A DNA stretch of 64,000 nucleotides from positions 1 through 64,000 of the forward strand of contig CAZZCU010000015.1 of the NCBI GenBank assembly GCA_964652825.1. Direction: 5' to 3'. Shown in pieces: positions 25,797 to 35,021 of this stretch (its first letter is position 1; every line of letters starts with the position of its first letter). Origin of the DNA: CAZZCU01 sp964652825. Its GTDB lineage: Bacteria > Bdellovibrionota_B > Oligoflexia > Oligoflexales > CAZZCU01. The notes under the pieces were generated by a model. It was not told the DNA's origin. It ran no database searches and was given only the letters and a program-made list of their open reading frames with translations. A program made the translations under genes and the position numbers.

Positions 25797-27137
25797 ATGA
25801 AGCAGCTAATTTGGATTGTGGTTCTGGGCCTGGTTGTTACAGCATGTCAAAGACCGGGTGCTCGTCGCCAGCCTACGGACGGGAAAGCGCCACGTTCCGG
25901 CACCAATCTTGAGCCTGTCAATATTGATTATTACGATGCGCGGCCCTCGATAGATGCGGCTGCGGAAAAAATTGTTTTTGTCTCTGGTCGTGCCAAAAGC
26001 CTGCAAATATTTAAATATGATGCCACCGTGACTGACGCTGAGCCTTCTCGTCTATTACCGGCAGATACCGACATTGGTGTCGAACGCTACGCGGCGATCT
26101 CCACGGGCGGTAGTTGGGTGATGATCCAGGGCGTTCGAGGTGCCCAGGTGGATCTTTCTTATGTCGATTTTGCTGGAACAAAAACACCGGCCTTTGTGAC
26201 CGATGATGTCAGTTATGAATTTGATTTTAGCTTCGCTGATGACTCGGTATTTGCCTTTGTTAAAAGCGCGACCGGTACGCGTTATGGTCAGATTATGGTC
26301 GGCGCGATCGCCGGCGATGGAGCCTTGACAGCGCCGGTTGCGTTGACGTCTCCTTCTGGACTGGTTGAGTATAATCCGACCTGGCAGGCAAGCGGTGGCA
26401 ATCTGACGCTTTTAACACTTGGCCGCGACGAAGCAACGCAAAGGGTCAGTTTGATCACGCGAACGTTTAGCGACGTGGCAACTGCTGCTACCTCGAGCCC
26501 GCAGGTATGGATGAGTAATCTGGCGATAAATTATTCGTCGTTTATGCCGATGGCAGTTGGTTCGGCCGCGGGTGTTTATTATGCCGCGGCGCCGGCTACT
26601 CCAAAGACCATGAGGCCAAGCGGGGGTACCCAGGAATCGACGAAAGACATTCGCGTATTGGCCGAGCCGTATTTGATCGGTGCCGCTAATGCGCAGCCGC
26701 AGGACCTTGATGCACTTGGCTTTGATGTTCGCGGCCTCACTGCCAACACCGATGGAACTCTGGTTGGTTGGGTAGGTGCGGAGTTGTTCGCCTGTGAGGA
26801 GGAAGCTTTTGGTTTTGCGATGCATTTGTATAAAACCACCGGTGGTGTCACCGAACGTCTTATTCCGTTAAGTGGGCTAGAGCCTGATACCTGGGAGTTG
26901 GCGGCCGCACCTTGTTTGGATAAGAGCGAAGATGAAGAAGAGGGCGAGGAAGACAGCGATAGCAAGCGCGAGCTTGATTATCGTATTGAAGCGATGCAAT
27001 TGGCGGCGACCAGTACGCCGACTAACTATAAAATCGTCTATGTATCAACCGCGACTGTTGATCATGAAGTCATGTTGCTGCGTGTTGTGAATGGTGCGGC
27101 GACTTTTCAAAGCGTGTCACAGAACAAAAAACCGTAG
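25797..27137 (+). CDS. TolB-like beta-propeller lipoprotein
   Basis: 446 residues. A type II signal ends in the lipobox VTAC (MKQLIWIVVLGLVVTAC). Propeller-like repeats follow (DARPSIDAAAEKIVFVSG, YEFDFSFADDSVFAFVKS, VEYNPTWQASGGNLTLLT), recalling WD40-like TolB segments. Near the C-terminus there is a very acidic run (DKSEDEEEGEEDSDSK). A TATACT box at 25761-25766 is a likely -10 element. Ligand and partner are unknown. It is divergent from ppk1 and convergent with ribF. Confidence 0.75.
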   Translation: MKQLIWIVVLGLVVTACQRPGARRQPTDGKAPRSGTNLEPVNIDYYDARPSIDAAAEKIVFVSGRAKSLQIFKYDATVTDAEPSRLLPADTDIGVERYAAISTGGSWVMIQGVRGAQVDLSYVDFAGTKTPAFVTDDVSYEFDFSFADDSVFAFVKSATGTRYGQIMVGAIAGDGALTAPVALTSPSGLVEYNPTWQASGGNLTLLTLGRDEATQRVSLITRTFSDVATAATSSPQVWMSNLAINYSSFMPMAVGSAAGVYYAAAPATPKTMRPSGGTQESTKDIRVLAEPYLIGAANAQPQDLDALGFDVRGLTANTDGTLVGWVGAELFACEEEAFGFAMHLYKTTGGVTERLIPLSGLEPDTWELAAAPCLDKSEDEEEGEEDSDSKRELDYRIEAMQLAATSTPTNYKIVYVSTATVDHEVMLLRVVNGAATFQSVSQNKKP

Positions 27138-27160
27138 CCTGCTACTATTTAGTGTCAATT

Positions 27161-28153
27161 TTAATTCTGATTATTGAGCAGCGTTTTTGCCTGCGTGATG
27201 TCGGCGGCAATTTGTTGTTTTAATGCGTTGATGTCCGAGAATTTTTTTTCATCACGCAAACGATAACCCAAATATAATCCGACGCGGGTAATCTCGGCTT
27301 TGGTTGGTGGTAGTTCGCCGAGCAGATGTGCCTCGACATGGATTTTATCGGCGTCCGTACTCACTGTGGGGCGTTTACCGATATTGAAAACCGCGGGTAG
27401 AGCCGTAGTTGGTAGATGCATGACGGGCGTTTGCTCATCACTCGTCGGCAGATAGACCCAGCCGCAATAGACACCGATCCTTGGCAGAAGCTGGCGGATG
27501 TCTTTGATATTCAAGGTTGGAAAACCGATACGGCGACCAAGTTGCTGTCCCGGCGTCAGCTGCCCCTCCAGCAAATAAGGGCGGCCGAGTAATTCGCGCA
27601 ATGCCGTGACATCGCCGGAGTTGACCAATAACTCTCGCACCAATGTGCTGCTGGCGGGTCGCGTACCGTGCTCGACCACTGCCTGGACGTGCAGTTCCAT
27701 TTTGGCTCGGGCGCATGCGTCACGTAAAAATGCGTCGTCGCCTTGTCGTCGTGCGCCAAAACGAAAATCATGGCCGATCACCACGGCGCGGGTTTGTAGC
27801 CAGTTTTTAAGAATATTGTCGAAAAACGCACCTGCGGCTAAACCTGCCAGCTGCGTATCGAATTCCAGGATATAAAGCGCCGAAATGCCAAGCTCGGCAA
27901 AGGCCCGTAATTTTTGCGTCGGGGTCAATAATGGCAAGTCTTCGGAAATAATTTTCTTAAAGAAAACATCTGGATGCGGCGAAAAACTGATCGCTGCCGG
28001 TTGCGTGCGTAAGTCCGCTGCAATGCGTTTGGTGGTCGCCAACAGAGCTTGATGTCCGCGATGCAGGCCGTCGAAGTTCCCAAGCGTCACCACCCCGCTC
28101 TGATGCTCGGGAGAAAGGGGGGGCAAATTAGTTATGTTAATGATTTCAGGCAA
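27161..28153 (-). CDS. ribF: Bifunctional riboflavin kinase / FAD synthetase
   Basis: 330 residues. The N-terminal FAD synthetase domain has VVTLGNFDGLHRGHQALL (nucleotidyltransferase GxxH-like) and AVVIGHDFRFGARRQGD. The C-terminal riboflavin kinase domain has GRRIGFPTLNI and PAVFNIGKRPTV. It converts riboflavin to FMN and FAD, which several enzymes of the window need. No FMN riboswitch is visible upstream. Confidence 0.95.
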   Translation of the reverse strand: MPEIINITNLPPLSPEHQSGVVTLGNFDGLHRGHQALLATTKRIAADLRTQPAAISFSPHPDVFFKKIISEDLPLLTPTQKLRAFAELGISALYILEFDTQLAGLAAGAFFDNILKNWLQTRAVVIGHDFRFGARRQGDDAFLRDACARAKMELHVQAVVEHGTRPASSTLVRELLVNSGDVTALRELLGRPYLLEGQLTPGQQLGRRIGFPTLNIKDIRQLLPRIGVYCGWVYLPTSDEQTPVMHLPTTALPAVFNIGKRPTVSTDADKIHVEAHLLGELPPTKAEITRVGLYLGYRLRDEKKFSDINALKQQIAADITQAKTLLNNQN

Positions 28154-28209
28154 CTAAACACTCTCGGCCCGCTGCGGGGACTTTCTGACATGTTATTTGG
28201 ATTAGAGCT

Positions 28210-28237
28210 TTGAATTCAGGTTTAAAAAAAATATACT
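28210..28237 (+). promoter_or_regulatory. Predicted promoter of the PilZ-like membrane protein gene
   Basis: TTGAAT (28210-28215), a 16-nt spacer containing a seven-A run, and TATACT (28232-28237). It lies about 70 nt upstream of ATG 28309 and points toward it. Confidence 0.55.
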
Positions 28238-28254
28238 CGCGTCACTTTGAACAC

Positions 28255-28267
28255 CTTGTTAAACAAG
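28255..28267. promoter_or_regulatory. 13-bp palindrome, possible operator
   Basis: CTTGTT-A-AACAAG is a perfect palindrome about 18 nt past the predicted -10 box, within the transcribed leader. The position suits a repressor site. No regulator is assigned. Confidence 0.4.
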
Positions 28268-28308
28268 ACTTTGGGAAGTTTGGTTAACATTTCGTTAGTT
28301 AGGACGCA

Positions 28309-28986
28309 ATGACAGATAAACGCTTTCAACTTCATAATCTTCAGCGAGCATTCATCTTAAGCATTTTAATGCTGGTTGGTTTGGTCGTTTTGACCGACAT
28401 CATGACTGGCAGAGTGCTTGCGGATGGGTTGGAAAGCGGTGAAGTCGGTCTTCATGCTAATACTGTTTCCGAAGCTTACGATGCTCTTACCGCCGGCGCT
28501 GAACAAGTAGCGTTGGTACTGTTGATGGTTTTGGTCGTCGGCGTTGTTGTTCTCGGCGTCTGGTCGTCAGCTACGCAAAAAAACGATGGCGGCGGTTTGA
28601 TCAAACTAGCTGCGGGTCCGAGTGCCGACAACTTATTTCTGGCGGCAACGTTTCACGTGGGCAAGCAGACTGCTTCGGAAAAATCTGCTGCTAAAGAACA
28701 TTTAGGCTACGTACGGGCGTTACGTCTGCGGAATGCATCCTTGGTGTCGCCGGTTGCGGTGCGTCGAGGCGACTCGATTAATTTAAGTATGAGTTCGTTG
28801 CCGGGATTTCCTGCAGCGAATTTAAATGTCGAAGGCGTTGTCACCAGCGTAGTCTCGATGGGCGGCGAACCGGAAAGTTTCCTCGTTCAACTGCGTTTTC
28901 TGCCGCTAGCCGAAACCGAACGTTGGTCGATCGGCACCTATATCCGCGAATTATCAAAACGCCGCGGAGCACTTTCGCAAGCATAA
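28309..28986 (+). CDS. Two-helix membrane protein with degenerate PilZ-like domain
   Basis: 225 residues. The first transmembrane helix is at about 14-32 (FILSILMLVGLVVLTDIM) and the second at about 65-86 (VALVLLMVLVVGVVVLGVW). The C-terminal 120 residues face the cytoplasm if both helices insert. LRLRNASLVSPVAVRRGDSI and VQLRFLPLAETERW followed by IREL resemble the strands and last helix of PilZ domains. The canonical RxxxR di-GMP-binding motif is not present. It may be a non-binding PilZ relative. AGGA precedes the ATG. Function unknown. Confidence 0.6.
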   Translation: MTDKRFQLHNLQRAFILSILMLVGLVVLTDIMTGRVLADGLESGEVGLHANTVSEAYDALTAGAEQVALVLLMVLVVGVVVLGVWSSATQKNDGGGLIKLAAGPSADNLFLAATFHVGKQTASEKSAAKEHLGYVRALRLRNASLVSPVAVRRGDSINLSMSSLPGFPAANLNVEGVVTSVVSMGGEPESFLVQLRFLPLAETERWSIGTYIRELSKRRGALSQA

Positions 28987-29011
28987 GTTTGCGGGCAGGC
29001 AAGCACGGCTT

Positions 29012-29848
29012 ATGAGCGTTGTACTCACTTCCGTCGACAGTTCTCCAAAATTTGGTTTATTGGGCGTTAAGTTGGATCATAGCTTGTCGCCTTTGTTGCA
29101 TACCGCGAGTGCCAACTACCTAAATAAAAAAATTTCTTATCTCTCCTATGAGCGTCGCGCCGAAGATCTTGATTTGTTTTTGCAGGATTTTTGGGACGAC
29201 CATGGTTGTGGTCTGAATATTACTTTTCCTTTTAAGGAATTAATCGCCGTAAAGGTCAAAACACGCTGCAGGTCGGTGAACACATTGGTGCGCGCGGAGC
29301 AAGGCTGGGAGGGATTTTCCACTGATGGGATCGGCTTTGAGCGGGCACTGACCCGTGCTGGTCATAAGTGGAATGACTTTGCTCAACTGGTCATACTCGG
29401 TAACGGTGGTGCCGCGCTTGCGCTTGCCGAACATGCGGTGACGGCTGGCTTGCGCTCCCTAAAAATTCTCAGACGCCATGACGCGCGTGATCAACAGTGG
29501 CGGGATGTGCTCGTGGGTGCGAGCGTGGATTTTTTGCCGTTTGCGGTCGATGTCTTGGCGCGGACAATACAGACTCAGCCAAGCTTGTTGGTGCAGGCAA
29601 CGAGCGCGCCCTTGCTGGGGCATGATTTGCACGAATTGGCGCCGGCGCTGACCAAGGAATTTGCTGGGGTATTTGTTGATTTAACATATGGGCGGGTTTC
29701 CGCGCTTCTTCGCGCAGCGCAGGCTTTGGGTATTCCCAGTCAAGACGGTTTACCGATGTTGATTGAGCAGGCACGTGCCGCGCAGGAAATCTGGTGGGGC
29801 GGTCAAGCCGCCCCCTATGAATATCTGGAAAATTTGCTGCGACGTTAA
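29012..29848 (+). CDS. aroE: Shikimate dehydrogenase
   Basis: 278 residues. Substrate-binding blocks include LLGVKLDHSLSPLLH, LNITFPFKE with the catalytic Lys, and FSTDGIGFERAL with the Asp partner. The nucleotide loop reads LGNGGAALALAEHA, and QDGLPMLIEQA is typical near the end. It reduces 3-dehydroshikimate to shikimate for aromatic amino acids. Its TAA overlaps the stop codon of the convergent M14 gene. Confidence 0.92.
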   Translation: MSVVLTSVDSSPKFGLLGVKLDHSLSPLLHTASANYLNKKISYLSYERRAEDLDLFLQDFWDDHGCGLNITFPFKELIAVKVKTRCRSVNTLVRAEQGWEGFSTDGIGFERALTRAGHKWNDFAQLVILGNGGAALALAEHAVTAGLRSLKILRRHDARDQQWRDVLVGASVDFLPFAVDVLARTIQTQPSLLVQATSAPLLGHDLHELAPALTKEFAGVFVDLTYGRVSALLRAAQALGIPSQDGLPMLIEQARAAQEIWWGGQAAPYEYLENLLRR

Positions 29849-31281
29849 AGAGACAGCGATCCCAAATCAATACGTGTCGCGCCAACAGTCACTAGTTTTT
29901 CCAGCGAAGCTTTGCCGGGAACATCAATGCGAACATTGTACATGCCGGGCTCCAAAATAATATGGAAGCTACCGTCTGGTTTCAGCTTATGTGTGGCGGC
30001 AAACGGGTGAAAGTGATTGTCGCTGATCGCTGTGATCAGGATCGTGCTGTCGGTATCAGTGGCGTCTTCGATCACACCGCGAATACCGCTGGCTTGCACG
30101 CGATCGAGCAGGAACATCCATGCCGCGCGTAATTTCTCGACGGTGCGGTCACGCCAGGTTGCATACCGGGGTTGAAATCCCTGAGCGCTGGCATTCAATT
30201 CGATTACATACGGTATGACCTGATGAGCGTTGTGCATCCAGTCGATATCACCACCATCCACGGAATATAACAACTCCCAGGCGGTGCCCGCCGCGTACTT
30301 GCGGGAACTGTTGGAGTCCGACGGCAGGAGGTTGGCTATTTCATGACCGATACCTTCGACAATTTCACGATTGCCGGCGCGTTGTCCTCGACAGCCGTAT
30401 GGGTAGATCACAAGTTCGCTGTACGAATGGTAAGAGATGTTGAAGACCGGTTGTATCGCTGCAACCAGGTTCATCAAAGCTTGTGTTTCCGGCTCGGAGC
30501 CAGGGCCATCGCCGCGATAAGTATCGGAATTGCGGCTGCCAGACGATCCATTGCAGCTATTCCAGGCATAAGGATAGTTGCGATTAATATCCACGCCATA
30601 GCCGCCGCGAGTATTTTTGCGCCACATGGTGTCGGAGTTCCAGACTTTGTCGTTGCCGTCGACGTTGAGCATCGGCACGACCCAGATTTCGGTATTATTG
30701 ACCCAATCGGCAACCGCGAAATCAACTTCGTAGCGTGTGAGCAGATACTCGATGGTATCGATGGCGACTTCGGTAGTCATGACTTCACGGGCATGATGCA
30801 TGGCGTTGAACAAAATAACCGGCTCGTCGTTTTCGCGCTCAGTTGGGTTATCGGAGATTTTCATGGCCCAGATATCCTTACCGTCATTGGTCTTGCCGAT
30901 CGACATCAGCATGGTCAGTGTCGGATAGTCGGCCGCGAATTTTGTTAAAGCCTCGGTCACTTCCTGTGAAGTCATGTATTCGTGGTCAGGGGCTGCCACC
31001 TGTTGCGCGGCATAAGATTGAAGAATACGAATGTGCGCATATTTTTTTAATCTTTGCAGATCATCGGGGGTGACAACCACATCAAGGATGCGTTCATGTA
31101 AATCAATACCGGCGACATCTAGCCCTAATTCGGCAACCGTTTTTTCGACGGATTTATCTGTCAGCAATTGCAGGCGTAATAGGGTTTTATCGGTACCTAC
31201 GTCAGCACTATGACTGTAGCCGAGACCAGCTGCCAGGATCATCGTGAGGCCGAGCACGGTCGCGCGTAATGACTTCATCAT
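29845..31281 (-). CDS. Secreted M14 zinc carboxypeptidase with C-terminal beta domain
   Basis: About 478 residues from ATG 31281 (ATG 31278 directly follows); an AGAGG site lies just upstream. Counting from a TTG at 31302, the zinc ligands are His170 and Glu173 (MHHARE) and His292 (SYHSYS). The catalytic Glu is Glu368 (YVIELNA). DINRNYPYAW and the LNVDGND block complete the site. A signal peptide and a propeptide of about 80 residues precede the enzyme. The last 80 residues form a carboxypeptidase-regulatory-like beta sandwich. It resembles carboxypeptidase T/A more than the first M14 enzyme of this window does. It likely degrades external or periplasmic peptides. Confidence 0.92.
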   Translation of the reverse strand: MMKSLRATVLGLTMILAAGLGYSHSADVGTDKTLLRLQLLTDKSVEKTVAELGLDVAGIDLHERILDVVVTPDDLQRLKKYAHIRILQSYAAQQVAAPDHEYMTSQEVTEALTKFAADYPTLTMLMSIGKTNDGKDIWAMKISDNPTERENDEPVILFNAMHHAREVMTTEVAIDTIEYLLTRYEVDFAVADWVNNTEIWVVPMLNVDGNDKVWNSDTMWRKNTRGGYGVDINRNYPYAWNSCNGSSGSRNSDTYRGDGPGSEPETQALMNLVAAIQPVFNISYHSYSELVIYPYGCRGQRAGNREIVEGIGHEIANLLPSDSNSSRKYAAGTAWELLYSVDGGDIDWMHNAHQVIPYVIELNASAQGFQPRYATWRDRTVEKLRAAWMFLLDRVQASGIRGVIEDATDTDSTILITAISDNHFHPFAATHKLKPDGSFHIILEPGMYNVRIDVPGKASLEKLVTVGATRIDLGSLSL

Positions 31282-31412
31282 GCACCTCTTCCTTGGTTGC
31301 AAAATTTATTGATTCACAAATTCTCTTTTACTATTGCTGCGGAGTCAAGGTCGCCAATCAGCCGCAATCCGTGATAGGAAGCTTTTTTGGCGTGTATGCA
31401 AAGGCAGCGTGA

Positions 31413-32456
31413 ATGATCAGTCGCACTCAGATTGAGACGATAATCCAAGAGCAAGGCTTGTATCTATTGGGAGTCGTGCCTTTGGAGGAGGAGCCTGAAT
31501 TCCCCCGTTTTGCCCAATGGTTGGCTGACGGGCGTCATGCTGCCATGAACTACTTGGAGCAAAATCTGGCTTTGCGCGAAGATCCGCGGCGGTTGTTTCC
31601 GGGCGCGATCAACGCCGTCGTCGTGGCGTTGCCGTACGGGGAACAAGATGCCTCCGAGACTGGGGTTGATCGGCCCCGTATCGCCCAGTATGCGCGATAC
31701 CGTGATTACCACCGGGTGATGCGCCGCAAATGTGAGGTAATTCTGACCCAGCTAAAAGCAGTGGTTGGCGATGCTTCGGCAGCTGGTCGAGCCATGGTGG
31801 ATAGCGCGCCGCTTTTGGAGCGGGCTTTGGCCGCCAGGACCAGCGCTGGTTTTATCGGCAAGAACACTTGCTACATTCATCCGCGCCACGGAAGTTTTTT
31901 GCTGCTGGCGGAGATTGTTGTGAATTTTGTATTGCCGACGGATGCGCCGGCGGCAGTAAAGCCGAATGAGCGTGATAGCAACGTCGGTGGTTGCGGTACG
32001 TGCAAGCGTTGCCAGGTTCATTGTCCAACCGGGGCGCTCGACAGTGATTATCGACTGGATGCGCGGCGCTGCCTGGCCTATTGGACTATTGAGCATCGCG
32101 GCTTTGTACCCGAGGAATTTTGGCCGTGGTTTGGGAAATATTGGTTTGGTTGTGACATCTGTCAGGTTGTTTGTCCGTACAATCGTGGCTCGGAATTACC
32201 AAAGACCATGACCCCCAAATTACCCGCACATTTGTCGCTGTATGAGGTGGCGGTCATGGATCAATCCGCATACGAGCAAAAGTTTGGTGGGACGCCGATG
32301 ACTCGTGCTAAATGTGAGGGATTAAAACGCAATGCATTGATTGCCATGGCGGTGACCAAGGATGAGCATTTGGCATCCGCGCTGCGTCATGGTGAGCAAA
32401 GCGATTCGCAAGTGCTAAGAGATACCGCCGCCGCGATCAAGGCCCGTTGGTTATAG
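31413..32456 (+). CDS. queG: Epoxyqueuosine reductase
   Basis: 347 residues. The cobalamin-binding N-terminal domain is followed by two [4Fe-4S] motifs: CGTCKRCQVHCPTGAL and CDICQVVCPYN. The block CLAYWTIEHRG is characteristic. QueG reduces epoxyqueuosine to queuosine in tRNA wobble positions and needs cobalamin. That fits the cobalamin adenosyltransferase at 53.2 kb. C-terminal HEAT-like helices are short. Confidence 0.95.
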   Translation: MISRTQIETIIQEQGLYLLGVVPLEEEPEFPRFAQWLADGRHAAMNYLEQNLALREDPRRLFPGAINAVVVALPYGEQDASETGVDRPRIAQYARYRDYHRVMRRKCEVILTQLKAVVGDASAAGRAMVDSAPLLERALAARTSAGFIGKNTCYIHPRHGSFLLLAEIVVNFVLPTDAPAAVKPNERDSNVGGCGTCKRCQVHCPTGALDSDYRLDARRCLAYWTIEHRGFVPEEFWPWFGKYWFGCDICQVVCPYNRGSELPKTMTPKLPAHLSLYEVAVMDQSAYEQKFGGTPMTRAKCEGLKRNALIAMAVTKDEHLASALRHGEQSDSQVLRDTAAAIKARWL

Positions 32457-32462
32457 AAATCC

Positions 32463-33488
32463 CTATGCGGTTTCTGATTTGCGCTCGCGGGTGAGCAGGT
32501 CTTTGACCGCTTGCACGATGGGTTTTGCTTCGTACAGCACCTGATAAACCTGTTCGGTGATGGGAGCGGCGACACCTAATTGCTTGACCAGCGAGTGTGC
32601 GGCTTTGGCGGTTGCGACGCCCTCGGCTACGGAACCGACGGTTGCCAAAACTTTATCCAGGGGCTCACCGCGCCCGAGACGATAGCCGACGGTGAAGTTG
32701 CGACTTTTCTCGGAACTACACGTGAGAAACAAATCACCCACACCACCAAGGCCGGTAAAGGTTACTTGATTGGCGCCCAAAGCGATGCCTATCCGCGTGA
32801 TCTCCGCGAGGCCGCGCGTTAACAAAGCCGCGCGGCTGTTGCCCTGAAAGCCAAGTCCAGAGCATGCACCCGAGGCAATGGCGATAACATTTTTTAAGGC
32901 CCCGGCAACTTCCAACCCGATCGGATCATCAGACGTATAGGTGCGAAAATGCGGTGCGTGGAACATTTCCTGCGCCAGCAAGCGACGGTTCTCATCATAA
33001 CTGCCAACCACCACCGCCGTGGGCTCGTGCATAATAATTTCCGCCGCGAAACTTGGGCCGGAAAGAAAGACGGCGTTGTTAGACGCTTTGGCTCCCAGCG
33101 TGTCCTTGATGATTTGTACCGGTAATAACTGCGAGCCAATCTCGATGCCTTTTGCTGCACAAATAATGAGCAGAGATGGCGGTAGTAATGGCTTGAGATC
33201 GGTTAACACCTGGCGCACGGTTTGCGTTGGCACGGCGATGAGCAACGCATCGCTATCTTTCAGCAAGTCCGCGGTTACTTTCTCGGTTGCGCTGATCCGG
33301 TTGGATAGGGTAATCATACTAAGATACTTAGGATTTTTCTGGGCTGTGTTGATACTCCGTGCGACTTCGGCGGAGCGGGTCCACATCGTGACCGAGTGAC
33401 CTTGTTCAGCAAGATGCTGGGCGAGACAGGTGCCAAAATTGCCGGTGCCTAAGACAACGATGCGACGGCTTGGTGGTGTTTGATTCAT
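32463..33488 (-). CDS. gpsA: Glycerol-3-phosphate dehydrogenase [NAD(P)+]
   Basis: 341 residues. The Rossmann motif is VVLGTGNFGTCLAQHLAEQG. Catalytic-region blocks are CAAKGIEIGSQLL, FLSGPSFAAEI and the Lys in GALKNVIAIASGA. It makes sn-glycerol-3-phosphate for phospholipids. It ends 6 nt from the convergent queG stop and is divergent from the nuo operon. Confidence 0.96.
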   Translation of the reverse strand: MNQTPPSRRIVVLGTGNFGTCLAQHLAEQGHSVTMWTRSAEVARSINTAQKNPKYLSMITLSNRISATEKVTADLLKDSDALLIAVPTQTVRQVLTDLKPLLPPSLLIICAAKGIEIGSQLLPVQIIKDTLGAKASNNAVFLSGPSFAAEIIMHEPTAVVVGSYDENRRLLAQEMFHAPHFRTYTSDDPIGLEVAGALKNVIAIASGACSGLGFQGNSRAALLTRGLAEITRIGIALGANQVTFTGLGGVGDLFLTCSSEKSRNFTVGYRLGRGEPLDKVLATVGSVAEGVATAKAAHSLVKQLGVAAPITEQVYQVLYEAKPIVQAVKDLLTRERKSETA

Positions 33489-33576
33489 CCAGAAAGTTCC
33501 TTTGGTAAGTGGTTACTGCATACGGCCTGGAATTCCCGCGGTGTGTGGCGGTTGTGCTCATAGGATCTGAGGCAGC

Positions 33577-33930
33577 ATGAATCCGTATCTTCCCGTACTT
33601 ATTGTTCTCGTCTTTGGCATTATCTTTGGCACCGTCGTCAGTTTGACGTCCTGGTTATTAGGCCCACGTAAATATAATAAGATCAAGCACGAAGCTTATG
33701 AGTGCGGCGTACCCATGGTCACCAGCGGTCGCGAAAAAATGAGCGTTAAGTTCTACATGACCGCGATCTTATTCATCCTCTTCGATATCGAAACCATTTT
33801 CTTGTACCTTTGGGCGCGTGTCTACCCTGATCTGGGTTGGTTCGGGTTCATTGAAGTCATGTTGTTTGTCTTGGTGTTGTTGGTTGGTTATATCTATGTT
33901 GTTCGTCGCGGAGCACTTGAATGGGATTAG
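33577..33930 (+). CDS. nuoA: NADH-quinone oxidoreductase subunit A
   Basis: 117 residues with three membrane helices. The conserved loop YECGVPMVTSGREKMSVKFY is followed by AILFILFDIETIFLYLWARV, the standard NuoA signature. It is the first gene of the seven-gene membrane-arm operon. A GAGG site is 5 nt before ATG 33577. It overlaps nuoH by 10 nt. Confidence 0.96.
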   Translation: MNPYLPVLIVLVFGIIFGTVVSLTSWLLGPRKYNKIKHEAYECGVPMVTSGREKMSVKFYMTAILFILFDIETIFLYLWARVYPDLGWFGFIEVMLFVLVLLVGYIYVVRRGALEWD

Positions 33931-35009
33931 AGTTCAACGAATTTACGATCAATCTGATCGCATTCGTTATCAAGTTCGCCATCATGATGTTGATCGTATT
34001 GCATATCGCGCCGCTGATGGTGTGGTTAGAACGGCGTGCACCGGCGATGATGCAGCGGCGCAAAGGTCCTAACCGCGTCGGGATTGGTAAGTTCCGTCTC
34101 TTTGGTTTGTTCCAATCGCTGGCCGATGCTATCAAGCTTATCTTTAAAGAAGAGGTGGTGCCGGATGGCGCCAACAAATTCTTTTTCCATGCCGCGCCGG
34201 TGTTTGCTTTGTTCCCGGCATTGCTGGTTGCGACCGCGATTCCCTACGGACCGGATATTACGGTTATGGGCTATCAAGTACCGTTGAGTATCACCAACGT
34301 TGACGTCGGGTTTTTGTTTATCTTTGCCGTCGCCAGTATCTCCGTGTATGGCGTGGCGTTGGCGGGTTGGGCTTGTAATAATAAATATTCTTTGTTGGGA
34401 TCGTTGCGTGCATCAGCGCAAATGATCAGCTACGAGATTCCTCTTGGTATGTCTTTGATTCCGGCGGTGCTGGTTTATCAAACATTGGATCTGAATCAGA
34501 TTGTGCTGGCGCAGGATAAGCTTTGGGGCGTTTTTACGATGCCGGTTTCCTTCATGATTTTTTTGATTTGTATGTTCGCTGAGACCAATCGCGCACCTTT
34601 TGATCTGGCTGAGGGTGAAAGCGAGTTGGTGGCGGGTTTTCATACTGAATACGGATCGTTTAAATTTTCGCAATTTTATCTAGCGGAATATACCAGCATG
34701 TTCACGCTATCTTGCTTGGCGTCGACGGTTTTCTTCGGCGGCTGGAGCTTGCCGTTTATTGATCAGGCAACGCTGGCGACTATGTTGACCAATCCGTATG
34801 TACCAGGTCAATATCTGGCGGCGGCCATTGGCTTTTTAACGTTGTTATTCAAGGCGGCGTTTTTTATGTGGCTGTACGTATGGGTGCGCTGGACGTTGCC
34901 GCGCTTTCGTTATGATCAGCTGATGACTTTGGGCTGGAAGTTTATGTTGCCGGTTGCGTTAGCGAACGTTGTGATAACGGCTGGTATTTTGGTGATGATT
35001 CGTTCGTAA
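33921..35009 (+). CDS. nuoH: NADH-quinone oxidoreductase subunit H
   Basis: 362 residues, eight or more membrane helices. WLERRAPAMMQRRKGPNRVG and AETNRAPFDLAEGESELVAG are the conserved quinone-site segments. It joins the membrane arm to the quinone chamber. It directly follows nuoA, with no nuoB, C, D, E, F, G or I between them. Confidence 0.97.
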   Translation: MGLEFNEFTINLIAFVIKFAIMMLIVLHIAPLMVWLERRAPAMMQRRKGPNRVGIGKFRLFGLFQSLADAIKLIFKEEVVPDGANKFFFHAAPVFALFPALLVATAIPYGPDITVMGYQVPLSITNVDVGFLFIFAVASISVYGVALAGWACNNKYSLLGSLRASAQMISYEIPLGMSLIPAVLVYQTLDLNQIVLAQDKLWGVFTMPVSFMIFLICMFAETNRAPFDLAEGESELVAGFHTEYGSFKFSQFYLAEYTSMFTLSCLASTVFFGGWSLPFIDQATLATMLTNPYVPGQYLAAAIGFLTLLFKAAFFMWLYVWVRWTLPRFRYDQLMTLGWKFMLPVALANVVITAGILVMIRS

Positions 35010-35021
35010 GTGGGATTGTAG

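Noticed and set aside
30343..30948. 201-codon plus-strand frame inside the second M14 gene
   Set aside because: It is the complement of the peptidase coding region, where the zinc ligands are intact. The translation is Ile/Ala-rich without a recognisable fold.
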